A DNA stretch of 64,000 nucleotides from Maratus speciosus (GCA_963932465.1 OZ010787.1:16418926-16482925); one strand, 5' to 3'. Counted from the stretch's first letter, positions 47,577-59,717 are shown. Notes: generated by a model from the sequence alone, not told the origin. Translations and numbers: made by a program.

Positions 47577-50351
47577 TACTAGCAGAACTACCCGGCTTCG
47601 CCCGTGTGAATTATAAGGAGCCTTCCAGGTAAAATAAATTAAAACGAAATGATACGGAAATCACAATAACTAAAATTTGCGCATTCACATCCACAAATCG
47701 TCAAAAAGACAATCAAAAAACGTTATTGTCTCGCAACCACAGTAAAATCCCTGAGCTTAAATAACAGAATGCGCGTTTTCTTTGGTGGGTGTAAGAGAAA
47801 AATGTGTGATTTTCCTGACAATACGAAAAGAAAAATCCACTAAATCGCGCAGAATTTAGTGTAATTCTCATTTGTATGGTATATATCTACATTATAAAGT
47901 AAAAACACTATATCAGTGCCTATAAATTGTGCCCCATAAATTGTAACCCATAAATTGTGCCTTTACTGCAATTTTTCTTAACTTCTAAACATCACAGAAT
48001 TTCATTTTTTACAATATCGAATAGAAAAAAGTTCTTTCAAATGAAATTTGTTTGAAAATTGTATCTCAATTTTCTGATTTTAATGGATTTTAAAGTAATT
48101 TTCAAGCATGAATATTTTTTAAATATGTTTGCGACCCAATTACAAATTATTAACTCAGTTGTTCAAAAACATTGTAAATAATACTTAATTTGTTTGTTTT
48201 CGTGTAATATTCAATAACTAAATTGGCAAACGAAATTAAAACGCCAAAAATAAAATAAAATAAAACACGAATTTAACAGATGTTAAATCAAACTACTAAA
48301 AATAATCTAATAAGCATATAAAATGCAAATGGGAATTTCGTTCCGGGTGCATATAACTTGAATTCTTCAGAACGGATTTCCATGCGACTTGCACTATTAG
48401 TTTTTCAGAGAAAGATTTTAGTGCGTAACATATTGTTTTCCGTTGCTTAATCATAGGATTATAGGGGAAAGTTATATAATCATGTGAAACCAATTATGAA
48501 AGATCAGTCTTATTACCTGAATGAAAAATGCAGAACTATTTTTATCTCTAAGTACTAACGGGTTAGTTTTCAGTAATCGGGCTGTGCGCTAAATTGGCGT
48601 ATTCGTATTTTAATGGGTGTGCCTCACACCTATTATGGCATGCACTTTTGTTTAAAACAATATAGAATGACTTATGTTTTAAGCGAATATCTACCATGCA
48701 ACTCGATTACACAATACTAATCTGCAATAATGCTTAAGATGGTTTCCAGTTCCCTGCTCAACAACGCCGAACTTTCTGACAAATTTTCTGACTCATTAAA
48801 CGTAAAGGCTTAAAATTGGTAGGCTTGACTATTAATGCGATTTGGAATTGAAATGAGTTTTCCATTTTTTGATAAATAAATTACTTATCGAGTTATGAGC
48901 AATTGTGGTCACGTGACGACCGATTTTTCTCCTTTATCGCGGTGCTGCGTCCGAAATTCAGTTCAAAACACCAACTGAAAGATCTTATACCTTTACCAAA
49001 AAATGGAAACTATCTTTCGATTACATAGTTTTTAAATAAGAACTCCTGCCAATTTCATGCGTTTCCGAACAAAAATGAATTAAAAAATATGTCAGAAAGT
49101 TGTTCTTTGGATTTGAGAACAGCCTCAACCTTATGAACAGTTTTAACTTAACGTTTATGAAAAAACTCATATTTTTAGTTTTAATTTTGGAACTCGCGAA
49201 ATTTAAATTCAGAAAAAGGATGTTCTTTTGACACATTGGGGTAATTTTTTTAACTTTTAAAATTAAAAAACATGTTTTCTTTGGCAGGCGTAGACATGTA
49301 TACGATATGTAACATAACATACGATTTCTCACAATGCCGCGGGAAAATACAATAAATGCATCCAAATGAGGTAGCAGATACTGAAATTTTATTTGGAAAA
49401 TTTGAAATTTTATTTGGTTAAAACTAAAACCCTCACTTTACGTATAATTATAAGTTTTAATTAAAATATTAGATCAAGGGGGTTTCCACTCTAAATAAAA
49501 CATCACTCTTAAACGTAAACTTAATTTTTTCATTAATAGACATTAAATCTACAATGATTAGATGAAATGATGTCATTATCTATAAATTTTAAATCGTGAC
49601 ATCAGTCAAAAATATTTTTGAAAAGGGAAATAACTTCTCTATTTTTACTATAAATCACAGAAAATGTTACCACTGAATCTAAACCAATACAACACTTAGC
49701 TATAATGTATTGTTATAAAATAAAGCTGTAGTATATAATCGAAGTAATAAACAAAATATAGGAGCCATTTATTTACAGTGAGTTTGACTATACGTTGAAA
49801 AGATTTGATGGAATGTGAAGTCATATCTAGCTTTTTATTTTCTTTTTCCTAAATTGTTTTCGTAAAATTTGACTGTCTGTATTAAAGTAGATGTTTTAAT
49901 TTAAAAAAAACATTCAAATTAAGGTGCTACGTCATTTTATCGCTCATATAGATAAAGTTTTTATTTTATACATAAAAAAATTTGTATTTTCTGTTTAGAA
50001 TGACGTCAATTTCAAAAAGGCAAGAAATTCTGAATTTTTATTAGCAAATAAAAACAAATTACACGCGTTATCGTTATTTTTTTTTTCACAATATTGTGTC
50101 ATCTTTTAGGGTGTGGCAACAGGAAAAAAATGATTGAATTATAAAATTTAAAAAGAGATATTTCTATAATGTTAAATTATGGAAGGTGGTAGAGAAAAGA
50201 GATAAATAGCGGTCTGATGATTTTTTTAAATAGACAGCGATCTTTTCCACGTTCTAAAACGTATGTACATCAAGTTTCGTGCAAATCGGTCAAAAATTGA
50301 AGATTTGTATAAAGGACTTACACTCAGAGAATGGCTTTTATATATATAGAT
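47577..50351 (+). mobile_element. Possible degraded dispersed element (ACTAGC...CCCGGCTTCGCCCG start)
   Basis: The left end ACTAGCAGAACTACCCGGC then TTCGCCCGTGTGAATTATA resembles a common arthropod repeat terminus. The right part has AAGTTTCGTGCAAATCGGTC near 50273, followed by GGCTTTTATATATATAGAT at about 50333-50351, which is typical of the opposite terminus. Pairing the two ends is an inference. The 2.77-kb interior shows no reverse transcriptase or transposase, and a 114-codon minus-strand ORF (49021-49365) has no motif. Confidence 0.35.
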
Positions 50352-50789
50352 TTTTGTGAAGTTCCCAAATAAAAACATGAAAATTTAATAAATTAGTGCA
50401 ACTCATTTCTCGTTTAAAGTAATGACAGAATGAATATTGTTTCGATCTTCGGAGCAAAAAATAAGTAAAAATTGTATAAAAATTGCAAAAAAAAAAAAAA
50501 AATCATTTAGCATTTGCGTACACAGGGAAAGGGCTGCAAGAGAGTCCTTTTTCCTTATATTTGAAAAAATTGGGAATTAAAAAATATTAAGAGAATCTAA
50601 ACAATAAAATATTTTTCTGATTGTGATTGATCTGAACATTGCATGATTTAATTTCATTGTACAATATTTTTGTTTTAAAAGATTTTTTTTCAAAAGAAAA
50701 CCGTAATTTTACTATAGCTTAATTTTTCCAAAGCTATTGACAGTAATAAAATAAATAAATAAATAAAAATAAATTCAAACCCGTGGTCA

Positions 50790-50792
<3 letters not shown>

Positions 50793-50846
<54 letters not shown>
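50793..50846. repeat. Poly-T run of 54
   Basis: 54 consecutive T bases, the longest homopolymer in the window, followed by AGTGGGAGGGGTGG. The minus-strand ORF with 18 consecutive lysines is an artefact of this run. Confidence 0.95.
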
Positions 50847-50848
<2 letters not shown>

Positions 50849-51777
50849 TGGGAGGGGTGGCGATACCTTATAGATTTTGAACAATGCCTGTCTTTTAAAT
50901 GTATCTATGCATTAATATAGCTGTTCTGTTACTATATCTTTTCCATGGATCTGATAAAATTAGATGATACATTTGAAAATATATCTGAATTTGTTTTGTG
51001 ATTGAATATAGAAACTTTCCACACTACCCCTTTCATCATCGTGCTCACTAGCGAAAATCCTGAATACATTCTAGTAATTGGAAATATTAAAAACCATATT
51101 TACCTACAGATTCAAAAGACTCACTAACTGGGCAACGTAGTTTTAAAATTAACAATTAAAAATATTTAACAATCAAGCATCTCTGGCGCGTAGAAATTCG
51201 TGCTAGTAAAACAGTTTTCTTATTTTTTCTGTATTTTTATATTTTATGTTCCTAAATGCGTCTATCGACATTCTGAAGTACTGCATTTTTTCAATTTAAT
51301 ACAAATAGAGCATTGTGATCATATACGTATTGGGCATTATTATCAATCTTAGCCACTTTGACGCGTAAGTAGAAAGTAACGCGTAAGTAATAAAGTAATT
51401 TTCTTTTCTTTTTTTTCCATCTTTTTGAATTATTCAGAATATCAAAGTTGGGACAATACATCGATTAAAATTTAAAACCATTTTGATGCTAAATACAAAA
51501 CCTTAAATACAAAATACCTTTAAAAAATCAAACTGCAAAATGCATGTATTTTCAAAATACGGTTAAAATAGAAAATACATTTTGATTTTATTTAATATTC
51601 GGTATTAGATTGTACTAACGCTATTGACGAATAACCCGCCCGCGAAACAGATGTCTCCACTTTTTCGGAACAGCAATCTACGACTTATCTGTTCTAGAAT
51701 TTTTGTCATGAAATACACCGATTTAATATAGATGATTATATTCGGAACATAGACTTCTCATATAACTGGACTCAAAA
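50847..51777. other. Unassigned AT-rich stretch
   Basis: Short near-repeats such as CGCGTAAGTA (51362-51388) and AAATACAAAA(T/C)C (51490-51520) are present. No ORF or transposon end is supported. Confidence 0.65.
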
Positions 51778-52068
51778 ATAGCAACCCTTTCTTGACGCCG
51801 GGATCACTACCCACCGTCACGTGATGGTGGGCAGAGAAAACGCGCCAAACCGGTTTTTCTCCTCTGGTTCCCGCTGAAACTTTCTTGCGTCGGGCGTTTC
51901 TCTCGCATAAATCAAATCCGACAGTTGCCAATAAGGTGATCACCGCCAAAAAAGAGAACCTTTTGGCGATGAAAGCGGAAACATGTGTGCCTCAAGTTCT
52001 GACCGTAATAACAATGGGATTCGGCCTCTACTTCTTATCTTTACTCTGAGATTCGGAAAGACTGGAAA
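51778..52068. other. GC-richer block of unknown identity
   Basis: This ~290-bp block is clearly richer in G and C than its surroundings. It carries a near-perfect palindrome CCACCGTCACGTGATGGTGG (51810-51829) with a central CACGTG. It ends at the left TA of the Tc1 element at 52071, so it is target DNA rather than part of that element. It may be a fragment of another element or of a host exon or promoter; no reading frame gives a recognisable protein. Confidence 0.5.
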
Positions 52069-52070
52069 TA

Positions 52071-53480
52071 CACTCATTGCCATAAAAATTTGCGCACCAA
52101 GAAATAATTGTTTGATCGTAACGAAACTTGGCATGAAGGTACATATCAGACAGATATGCAAATGATTAGAAATGCAGCGTGATTGCGCATTGCATAATGC
52201 CACCAGAGGGCGTTGAACTTCGTTCTCCTTGGAGTATAAAACTGGTAAGCAGAACTAGTCTGAGTGTACCTTTTCTTTTGCAAAAGAAACGCTGACGTAG
52301 ACATGCCGTTACGCAGCCAACGAAGACAATATGAGCAGCTGTCAGAGTTCGAGAGGGGAAGAGTCAACGGGAGGATGGAATCTGGTGGTCAGCTCGGCGA
52401 GTAGCTCGTTAAGTAGGTCGTTCTGATTTTACTGTGAGGAGGTGTTGGGACCAGTGGACTGAAGAGACGTCATTTACACGGCGACCAGGCTCAGGACGCC
52501 CTCGACAGACCAGTCGTCGAGAAGACCGTCACATCATACGAAACGCATGCGTAGAGCCAACTGCCTCATTGGCCGCTATCCAGGCACAGGCAGCACCTTC
52601 ACTACGGACCGCTGTGTCTTCCCGAATCATCGCAAGGCGCCTGTCTGAAGGACATCTGGTATCGCGGCGCCCATTACGTGTGCTGCCAATGACACCCACC
52701 CACCGACGCCTCCGTTTGGAGTGGTGTCGCGCACGACGGATTGGACTGCAACGGAATGGAACCAGGTCGTCTTCAGCGACGAGTCTAGATTCAATTTGAG
52801 CAGCGATGACAATCGTGTTCGTGTGTGGAGGCCCCGTGGTGAACGCTTCAATCCTGCCTTCGCTTTACGGCGACACACCGCTCCCACAGCTGGTGTGATG
52901 GTATGGGGTGCCATTGCTTACGATACACGGTCACCCCTAATATTGATCCGTGGCACACTGACAGCCCAGCGGTACGTCCAGGACATCCTTAAGCCACATG
53001 TGCTGCCACTCGTGGCAGGGCTCCCACGAAACATTTTTCAGCAAGACAATGCTCGGCCACACACAGCAAGGATGTCACAAGCCTACCTCCGAAAAATTAC
53101 CACCCTTCCCTGGCCTGCTCGATCCCCAGATTTGTCACCAATCGAGCATATCTGGGACCATTTGGGACGGCAAGTTGGACACCCTACAAGTTTGGTTGAA
53201 TTCGAGGCGCGTTTACAGCAACTGTGAAACGAGATGTCTCAGGACATCATACGGAACTTGTATGCCTCAATACCCGCTCGTATCGCATCGTGCATTCGCG
53301 CTAGAGGGGGTCAACAGAGTACTAAAATTTCCGTTCATTTGTACTTTTTTCTGCAATAAATGATCCTTTTTCTTTGATTTTCTACTCACTTACTTATATC
53401 ACAGTAGTACTTACGCGTGTAAAATTTCGTTTCATTTGGACGTCTTTTTCTTGGTGCGCAAATTTTTAGGGCAATGAGTG
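52071..53480 (+). mobile_element. 1.41-kb Tc1-like transposon (least decayed in the window)
   Basis: TA flanks (52069-52070 and 53481-53482). Terminal inverted repeats CACTCATTGCC(A/C)TAAAAATT continue to GCGCACCAAGAAA, about 35 bp with one mismatch. One transposase gene lies between them on the + strand. Its base composition is visibly richer in G and C than the flanks. Confidence 0.95.
52303..53325 (+). pseudogene. Tc1-like transposase, nearly complete
   Basis: The ATG at 52303 reads MPLRSQRRQYEQLSEFERGR. A one-base shift near 52385 moves to WSARRVAR, then a TAA at 52410-52412 (likely a former CAA), then VGRSDFTVRRCWDQWTEE (paired-like helix-turn-helix). RRPGSGRPRQTSRREDRHI is the GRPR-like linker. 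A second shift near 52738 leads to TATEWNQVVFSDESRF (first catalytic Asp), GVMVWGAIAYDTRSPL, then IFQQDNARPHTARMSQ (second Asp) and SPDLSPIEHIWDHLG (catalytic Glu, giving a DD34E-like triad). A TGA at 53225-53227 replaces a usual Trp codon (LQQ-W-NEM), and the original end GSTEY-stop is near 53323-53325 in a shifted frame. All catalytic residues remain but four or five lesions make it inactive. Confidence 0.95.
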
Positions 53481-53482
53481 TA

Positions 53483-53793
53483 ATAGGCCTGCTATAGCAT
53501 ATATTTCAAATATTAATTTCATAACATATAAATTAAGAAATTATTATTTATTATTTGAAAGAAGTATCAGCGACCTATGAAAAACTTAACAGGAATAGAT
53601 TTCTAGAAGCTTCTAATATGCAAAACTAAACTTTGGTCTCCTGTTTTTTTTGAGTTATGGTTAAAAAATTACATGTATTGTAGTTTGCAACTATTAAACG
53701 ACTTTTTTTTGTACTCTTTCGGGCCATTTTTTCAGGCGTGGTTTTAATTGAGATTCACAACAGACAGTCAAACAACATTCTAAACAGAGTTTA
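53483..53793. other. Unassigned AT-rich stretch
   Basis: Nothing recognised between the Tc1 element and the mariner-type snap-back structure. Confidence 0.7.
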
Positions 53794-54546
53794 ATCATTT
53801 TTAAGACATCCCAAAACATGAAATTTATATACGAGGGTGTATCAATGAGTTTTTGCCCTCACATAGAAATAATTGAGTGAAATTTATGAAATTGCTATAT
53901 TGTATTAGTCCTTTTCTATATCGTCACCGTGTACAGTAACACATTTCTGCAAACGGTATTTCAAAAAGAGGGGGGAGGATGTATTCCAAGAGGCGCGATA
54001 GCAGACCCAAAAGGAGGCATTTTTCTAACTTTTACCGACCCCCACATATGACATATTATTAGAAAGGCCTGTGAAAACTTATTCATGCCATGCACCTCCC
54101 GAGCCCCTCCTCTAAATTTGCCCTCCGGGGGCACTTTTCTAAATTTTGCGGATATCATTCATGCTCCCCGGAGGCAAAATTGTGGGGAGGGGTTCAGGAG
54201 TGCATAACATCAATAAGTGGTCACATGCCTTTCCAACAATATGTCGCATGTGGGTGTCGGCGAAAGTTAGAAAAATGCCCCCCTTTGGGTCTACTATCGC
54301 GCCACCTGGAATACATCCTTTCCCCTCTCTTTGAAATACCGTTTGCAGAAATGTGTTACTGTGCACACTGACTATATAGAAAAGGACTCATAAAATGTAG
54401 CAATTTCACTCAATTATTTCTATGTGAGGGCAAAAACTTATTGATACACCCTCGTATATAAATTTCATGTTTTGGGATGTCTTAAAAATGATATATTTCA
54501 CTCAATTATTTCTATGTGAGAGCAAAAACTTATCGATACACCCTCG
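53794..54546. mobile_element. mariner-type snap-back element with extended inverted symmetry
   Basis: A TA-flanked core (53832-54454) has ends CGAGGGTGTATCAATGAG and, inverted, CGAGGGTGTATCAATAAG, and folds back over most of its 623 bp. The symmetry continues 36-38 bp beyond both ends: ATCATTTTTAAGACATCCC at 53794 is matched by its complement ending at 54492. After that flank, a third terminal segment (about 54493-54546: CACTCAATTATTTCTATGTG ... ACACCCTCG) repeats the right end. The overlapping plus and minus ORFs here are mirror images produced by the palindrome. Confidence 0.85.
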
Positions 54547-55340
54547 TATAAAAAAAGAAAGAAAATGTAAACGAATATTTACACGAATTAAATATATTCT
54601 TTTTATGAATACAGAAAAAAGTAAATAACCCCCCCTCCACACACACACACACACACACAAAAAAATACTATGTTAAATGAGAAAAAAAAAAAAAAAAAAA
54701 AAAAAAACCTTAAGTCATAAAATGGTTAATGTACGAAACAATCATAAGCCTGACATCTCTCACATTTTACTTTCCTTTTTTTATTTCATATTTCTCATAG
54801 TGCCCAATATTTATATTTAATTGAAAAATGTTCCGATATTTCAAAACATCGGTAGACGAATTTATCATGATTCATATAATTAGAAGATCATAAAATATAA
54901 ATATTATAAAAAAAAGTCGGAAAAAAATAAGTAAACTATTTTATTGAACAATTTTATTTAAATGCTAAAGTGACAAGGATTAATAAATATTTTTATATTT
55001 TTAATTTATATTTTAAAAGTTGTAAATTTTGTCCGTTGGTGAGTCTTTTGAATCTGTAGATACGATTGACTTTTAATATTTCCAGTTATATGAATGTATG
55101 CTGGATTTTGTTAGGCGAGGTAGTGAAAAGTACTTGTCTATATAACAGCTATAACAGCAGTTAGTTTTGAGATAAAACATCAGTTTTATTTTCTAAAGTA
55201 TCAGTTAATTTTATCAAGAAGACGCAACGAGGCTCAAGAGAAAGCGGGAGAGGAGGGAAGCAAACTCTCCCTAAGTAAATCGGAAGAGGTTTCTTAAGAT
55301 ACTTTTATGTAAAAGAAATGCATTGTAGCTAAAAGCACAT
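54547..55340. other. AT-rich stretch with (CA)n and poly-A
   Basis: A (CA)9 repeat lies at 54641-54658 and a 26-bp A-run at 54682-54707. No coding signal or repeat family is recognised. Confidence 0.75.
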
Positions 55341-55343
55341 GAC

Positions 55344-55386
55344 CCCTCCCCCCCCCCTCCAAAAAAAAATCCTGGTTACGCGGTTG
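55344..55386. mobile_element. Solitary right end of a CAGTGGCGTAGCC-type hAT element
   Basis: C-run, then AAAAAAAAATCCTGGTTACG and CGGTTG, resembles the right terminus of the hAT-like element at 8248-13111 (C-run, GAAACGAAATCCTGGCTACGCCACTG) with substitutions. No left end was found upstream. Confidence 0.4.
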
Positions 55387-55593
55387 AATTTTTTAACTCG
55401 TTATGTTTTCTACGCTGACGATATTAAACAATAACATGCAGCAGAAAATTAAAACCACAATTAGTGAAAGAAATTATCAAAATATAATTTTTATTTTCTT
55501 TTGTAATGAAATAGATGAAAAAAAGAAAGCTTTAAAACGAAACTACCGAAACGAATAATATTTCCATGCCACATTAACTGTTTACTACTGTTA

Positions 55594-56030
55594 CACTATA
55601 AGTTTAACCCCTTCGAATGGGTCTATAGACCTGATCAGGTCTATTGATGCATACGCACCGTTAATATGCATACATCGTTTTACCACCATAAACAAGTTAG
55701 GGTAATATTTGTACTTTTCAATTCGAACCTTTTTTGGTATTTGAGTACAGAGCTTAAAAAAAACGGTGCCAACCAAATACAATTTCTGCCATTTCTGCGT
55801 ATCTGGTGATTGTCTATTCTCTCAACCGAGGGATTTTTTGCTTTCGTCACTTTCGTGAATTAAAGACAGTCTTGTCATCAGTTTCACAACAAACTACTCA
55901 TGGAAGTGGGTGATGGTATACCTTGCGGGAGATTTGCTGCGGATTTCTCAATTCAAATTTGCCACGGCAAGATAATATCAGCAAAAATCAAACTTGCTGC
56001 TAATGTTCATGCTATATCTGGGATAACTTT
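55594..56030 (+). repeat. Interspersed repeat R, copy B (uninterrupted)
   Basis: It matches 11028-11426 plus 11834-11868 across about 430 bp and shows the site before the 407-bp insertion (CTTGCTGCTAATGTTCATGC). It contains a 14-bp palindrome GACCTGATCAGGTC (55628-55641). Short ORFs are not equally open in both copies. Homology may continue weakly to ~56105. Confidence 0.85.
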
Positions 56031-56260
56031 CGTCTATAAAAGAAAATTCTGTAACAATTTTGCTAACATGCTGTGTGACAACAAATTTTTAGGGCAAATT
56101 TTATAAAGTCAACAAGGCTCTCTATTAAGGAAAGTAATGTGCGATAATAAACTAGTAGCTGATCCACCCTACGTTGCCCGACCACATGCTAATAGCTTTA
56201 AATATCATATATATTGTAAGATCAGCAAGAGAAAAATTGACACTTTTCACTGCAAATTGA

Positions 56261-56384
56261 AATGTCTGAAATTCAGACACTTAAGTGTCTGAAACGGAGT
56301 GTTCAATTTTCAGACATTTTAAAATGTCTGAATTTTTTCAGACACTTCAAACGTCTGAATTTCAGACACTTCAAACGTCTTAAT
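56261..56384. repeat. Array of short CAGACA palindromes, array 1
   Basis: It contains the perfect palindromes CAGACACTTAAGTGTCTG (56274-56291) and CAGACATTTTAAAATGTCTG (56320-56339), then alternating CAGACACTTCAAACGTCTG-type units. Every unit pairs with its neighbour in inverted orientation, so the array can form a chain of small hairpins. A related array is at 60607-60825. Confidence 0.9.
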
Positions 56385-56622
56385 TGCAACCATTTTTTTA
56401 AGCATTATACGCAGCCATGTTTGACCACGTTGAATCCTAGAAAAATTTTTGGCCATGGTCCTGCCCCCTCCACCCCATACAGTGCGATTTTAGGGGCTCT
56501 GAAAGTTGGTATGCAATTTTCTTAAAGCTGATAATTTAAATATTTTTCAACAATGTACATCATAATCAGTATTTTGAACTTCTAGAGTAGAATACGATTA
56601 AAAAAATATATATATCTAAATG

Positions 56623-56704
56623 CAATAAAACCTCTCAATAGGGGTTTCAAGGGAATTTATCCACCATTCGTTGCCGAGGTGCATGTGATTGAGAGGTTTT
56701 ACTG
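56623..56704. mobile_element. 82-bp pogo/Tigger-like MITE
   Basis: Ends CAATAAAACCTCTCAAT and, inverted, CAGTAAAACCTCTCAAT are typical of pogo-like elements. The right flank is TA; the left flank is TG (probably a mutated TA). Inverted similarity extends into the flanks (ATCTAAAT on both sides), so an original border could be slightly wider. Confidence 0.75.
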
Positions 56705-56936
56705 TATTTAGATTTTTTTTTTTTTAGTTTCTAACCTTAGTCGGCCTTAAATGTTCAAGATTTTTATTATAATCGGCCCACTATCGAAAAAATTTAAAAT
56801 ATAAACTTTACGATAATTGCATATCTAATTCGGGGCCTCTAAAATTGTAGGGAGGGTGTAGGGGACACTGCCCAGTTTGCCCATGCTTCAATCAAATCCT
56901 TCTTCTGCAAAAAATCCAACCCTGCATTATGTTCGC

Positions 56937-57015
56937 TAAATAGAGATGTCCGGTATTCGGAAGTGTTCGTTATGGAGACTAATGGACATTCCCTAATACC
57001 GGACAGCTCTATTTA
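56937..57015. repeat. 79-bp inverted repeat (TGTCCGGTATT arms)
   Basis: Arms TAAATAGAGATGTCCGGTAT (56937) and, inverted, TAAATAGAGCTGTCCGGTAT differ at one position. It is a compact hairpin, possibly a tiny MITE, with no target-site duplication resolved. Confidence 0.8.
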
Positions 57016-59717
57016 ACAAAAACTTTTTAAAAGCAAAACGCATGCACATTTGTTTATTTTTACCTAAAAAAAAGAGACATATCTGATTCATTGGTCGGCA
57101 CCAAAATCCTCTCTGTAAAAAATAATAGTTGATTCTTATACATTTTAATCTTCTAAATAAAAATGTGGTAACGAAATTACTGTATCACATACCATTTTTT
57201 TTTTATAGGAGAGTTTTGCTTTTAAATTTAAAATTAAGATATTTTATATCTTGCTAAAACATGAGTGAAAATTTTTTAAACCATAAAATATAGATAATAA
57301 TAGGTAAATTACCTGAAAATAAATGTATAAATATGATTACCAGATTTACGGCGTCATAAGGAATGAAAATATATTAGTGGATAGGAAATAGTAAATTCGG
57401 ACACGAAAAAGGGAGGGGGGATAAAAAAATGCTTTACACAAGTATCAACAAATAAAATTTCCATGCTATATTTTGCCACTTTGATATCTAAGACAATCAA
57501 AACATTTCTTTCATGATTTCAATTTTATCTAGCATTGCAAATTAATATAATAATCCTTCCATGTTTGTTATTATTATAAAACTGTTTCTCGGAAAAATGG
57601 TACGTGCTGGAGCATTTTCAATAACATATTTAGACACTTTACATATTTAGTTTGCGGGGAGAAAAATTTTAATTTTTTTACCGACCGTGATTATCGAACA
57701 AATTCCACAGTCCCATAGTGTCCACTATTGAAGGCAGGGCCTTTACGGTATTCGGATAAATATATATCTTTTGTTTCTAATCTTATCCTGTTCTAAAAGT
57801 TCGAAATATTCATTATAAACAGAGCAATGTCGAAAGAGATTTAAAATATCAGCTTTACAAAATTGCACAAAAATTCCCCCCGCCCCTTCATAATAAAAAG
57901 AAAGTTCATATCACTTAAAAATTAAATTCTTCTTTTAAATTTATATTGCTACATAGACAAGTTTTTTATACATCAGATGAGAATCTCAAGAGCTATTTAT
58001 TTAATAATAAATAAAAAATAAATAAATATTCTATTTTAAATAACATGCAGAAAAAATTACTTCTAATTTCTAAACTTCTTTTGTATTAAACATACATTTT
58101 AATATCTAATTGTCATTTTTTTTAAATATTTCATGTAAGTGATGATAAAAACCGCAATTTTAATCACTAACTAGTTATGAAAGTAAATGTATATAACTCT
58201 AGCTTTTTTAATTTCAATTTTTTTTTTTTTTTTTTTTTTGCTAAAAATAATTAAGATTCAATATTAAAATTGATTTCAAATAGAATATATATGTATATCT
58301 TTAAGGATTTTTAAGTTACATTAACATGCATAATTATATGAATGTAAGAATATATAGTTCTAGAATTAGCTGTTTTTTCGCTAACAGATTCAAACCTAAC
58401 TTATATTTCATGCAATATTTTATGTGGTACTATAAACAAAATATCAAAACCACTTACTGTTATCGATATCCTTGACTTGATTTAAAAGATCTGTCATAGT
58501 GAATGAGTAACAAAATACTTGCATCTTTTTAAAAGAAACCCCTTCATATATCCTACTAGTTGTGTTAAGATAATGAAAATTTTCCATTCTTAAAACACAA
58601 CCCATGGGACTAGTTTGTAAGTCTGGGGCTAGTTCTTATTCACAAAGTTTTGACGATGTGAATAACCCTATATTATCAAGCAGCAAAAGCAATAAAAAGT
58701 AATACTATCTCTGTTGCGCGCTCTTTGTAGAATTCTTGGATGTAATTTTCAAGTGTTTCTTTTCCGTTGTTATATCAATATCTGAAACGCATATGATTCA
58801 CGCAGAAATCCAAAATGCAAGAAACTTCTAAATATAACACTTCCAGAAATGACGCAGCCACAGTAGAATTATAATGACAAAACTTTTCACAGTAAAAAAT
58901 AGGATCGGTTAAAGATGTGAACTGTTGGAAAACGTTTAGATTTGAAAGCGACATTGGACTCAGAACTCGAATTCGGCTGACAAAGGAAAAAAGATTGAGT
59001 CAGCATTACGTCAGCATACGGTTTAACAGTATGATAAGTTCATTAAAACTTTTTTATTAGCGAGAAATGGAACGTTGTATAAGAAGAAATCAGAAGCATT
59101 TTACTTTCTTTATTTGGCATTTTTCGTAATGCTTACACTTATTAATTATCTGAATATAATTATTACAGTTTTTATACTTTCAGGCAGAGGGTGAAAAACA
59201 TATGATAAATTAAAAAAATCGTCTTAACGCTTCTAAATAAGACATTTATTATGCATAATCACAGACAGGAGGGCGGTTGCAGGCCATTTCCCTTCCCTGT
59301 ATTTTGAAATTTACTGAATTAAATTGTCTTTATATTTAAAAATAATAATAAAATTTATTCTTCCAAATTATTACATAATTAAAGACTAAGACTAAAAGGA
59401 ACTAATAAATTTTTGTAAGAGAAACACATCCCCCCCCCCTCCCTTCCTAAACCACTAATAGAAATAAATTTTTAATTATTTCCTTTTGACGTTCATATAT
59501 TTTAATTTATCTTAAATTGGAAGATAAGGGGTGTTCATAAAGGCGATACCCTCCACCAGAAGGAAAGAAATGTTCTGCATTTTGAAAAATGTTGTTAGAA
59601 ATTTATTTTTTAATATTTAATAGTTCTTACTTTTTAATTTTTTTATATTTCTTTTATATAAAAATTCTTGTACGAGGTGTTCTGACAAAAGATTCTTAGT
59701 TTAACTTATTTCATGTT
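57016..59717. other. 2.7 kb AT-rich stretch, nothing recognised
   Basis: No transposase, reverse transcriptase or repeat family could be read. It includes a T-run at 58218-58239 and a C-run near 59430. Some segments (57700-57775) are weakly similar to the 56937 inverted repeat (CGGTATTCGGATAAATA), but not enough to call. Confidence 0.65.

Noticed and set aside
49021..49365. 114-codon minus-strand ORF
   Set aside because: No recognisable domain and a biased composition expected from AT-rich DNA.
52627..53363. Additional plus- and minus-strand ORFs over the Tc1 transposase
   Set aside because: Shadow frames of the GC-richer transposase gene.
53961..54371. Overlapping plus- and minus-strand ORFs with similar peptides
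   Set aside because: Mirror-image translations of a palindromic mariner-type element, not genes.
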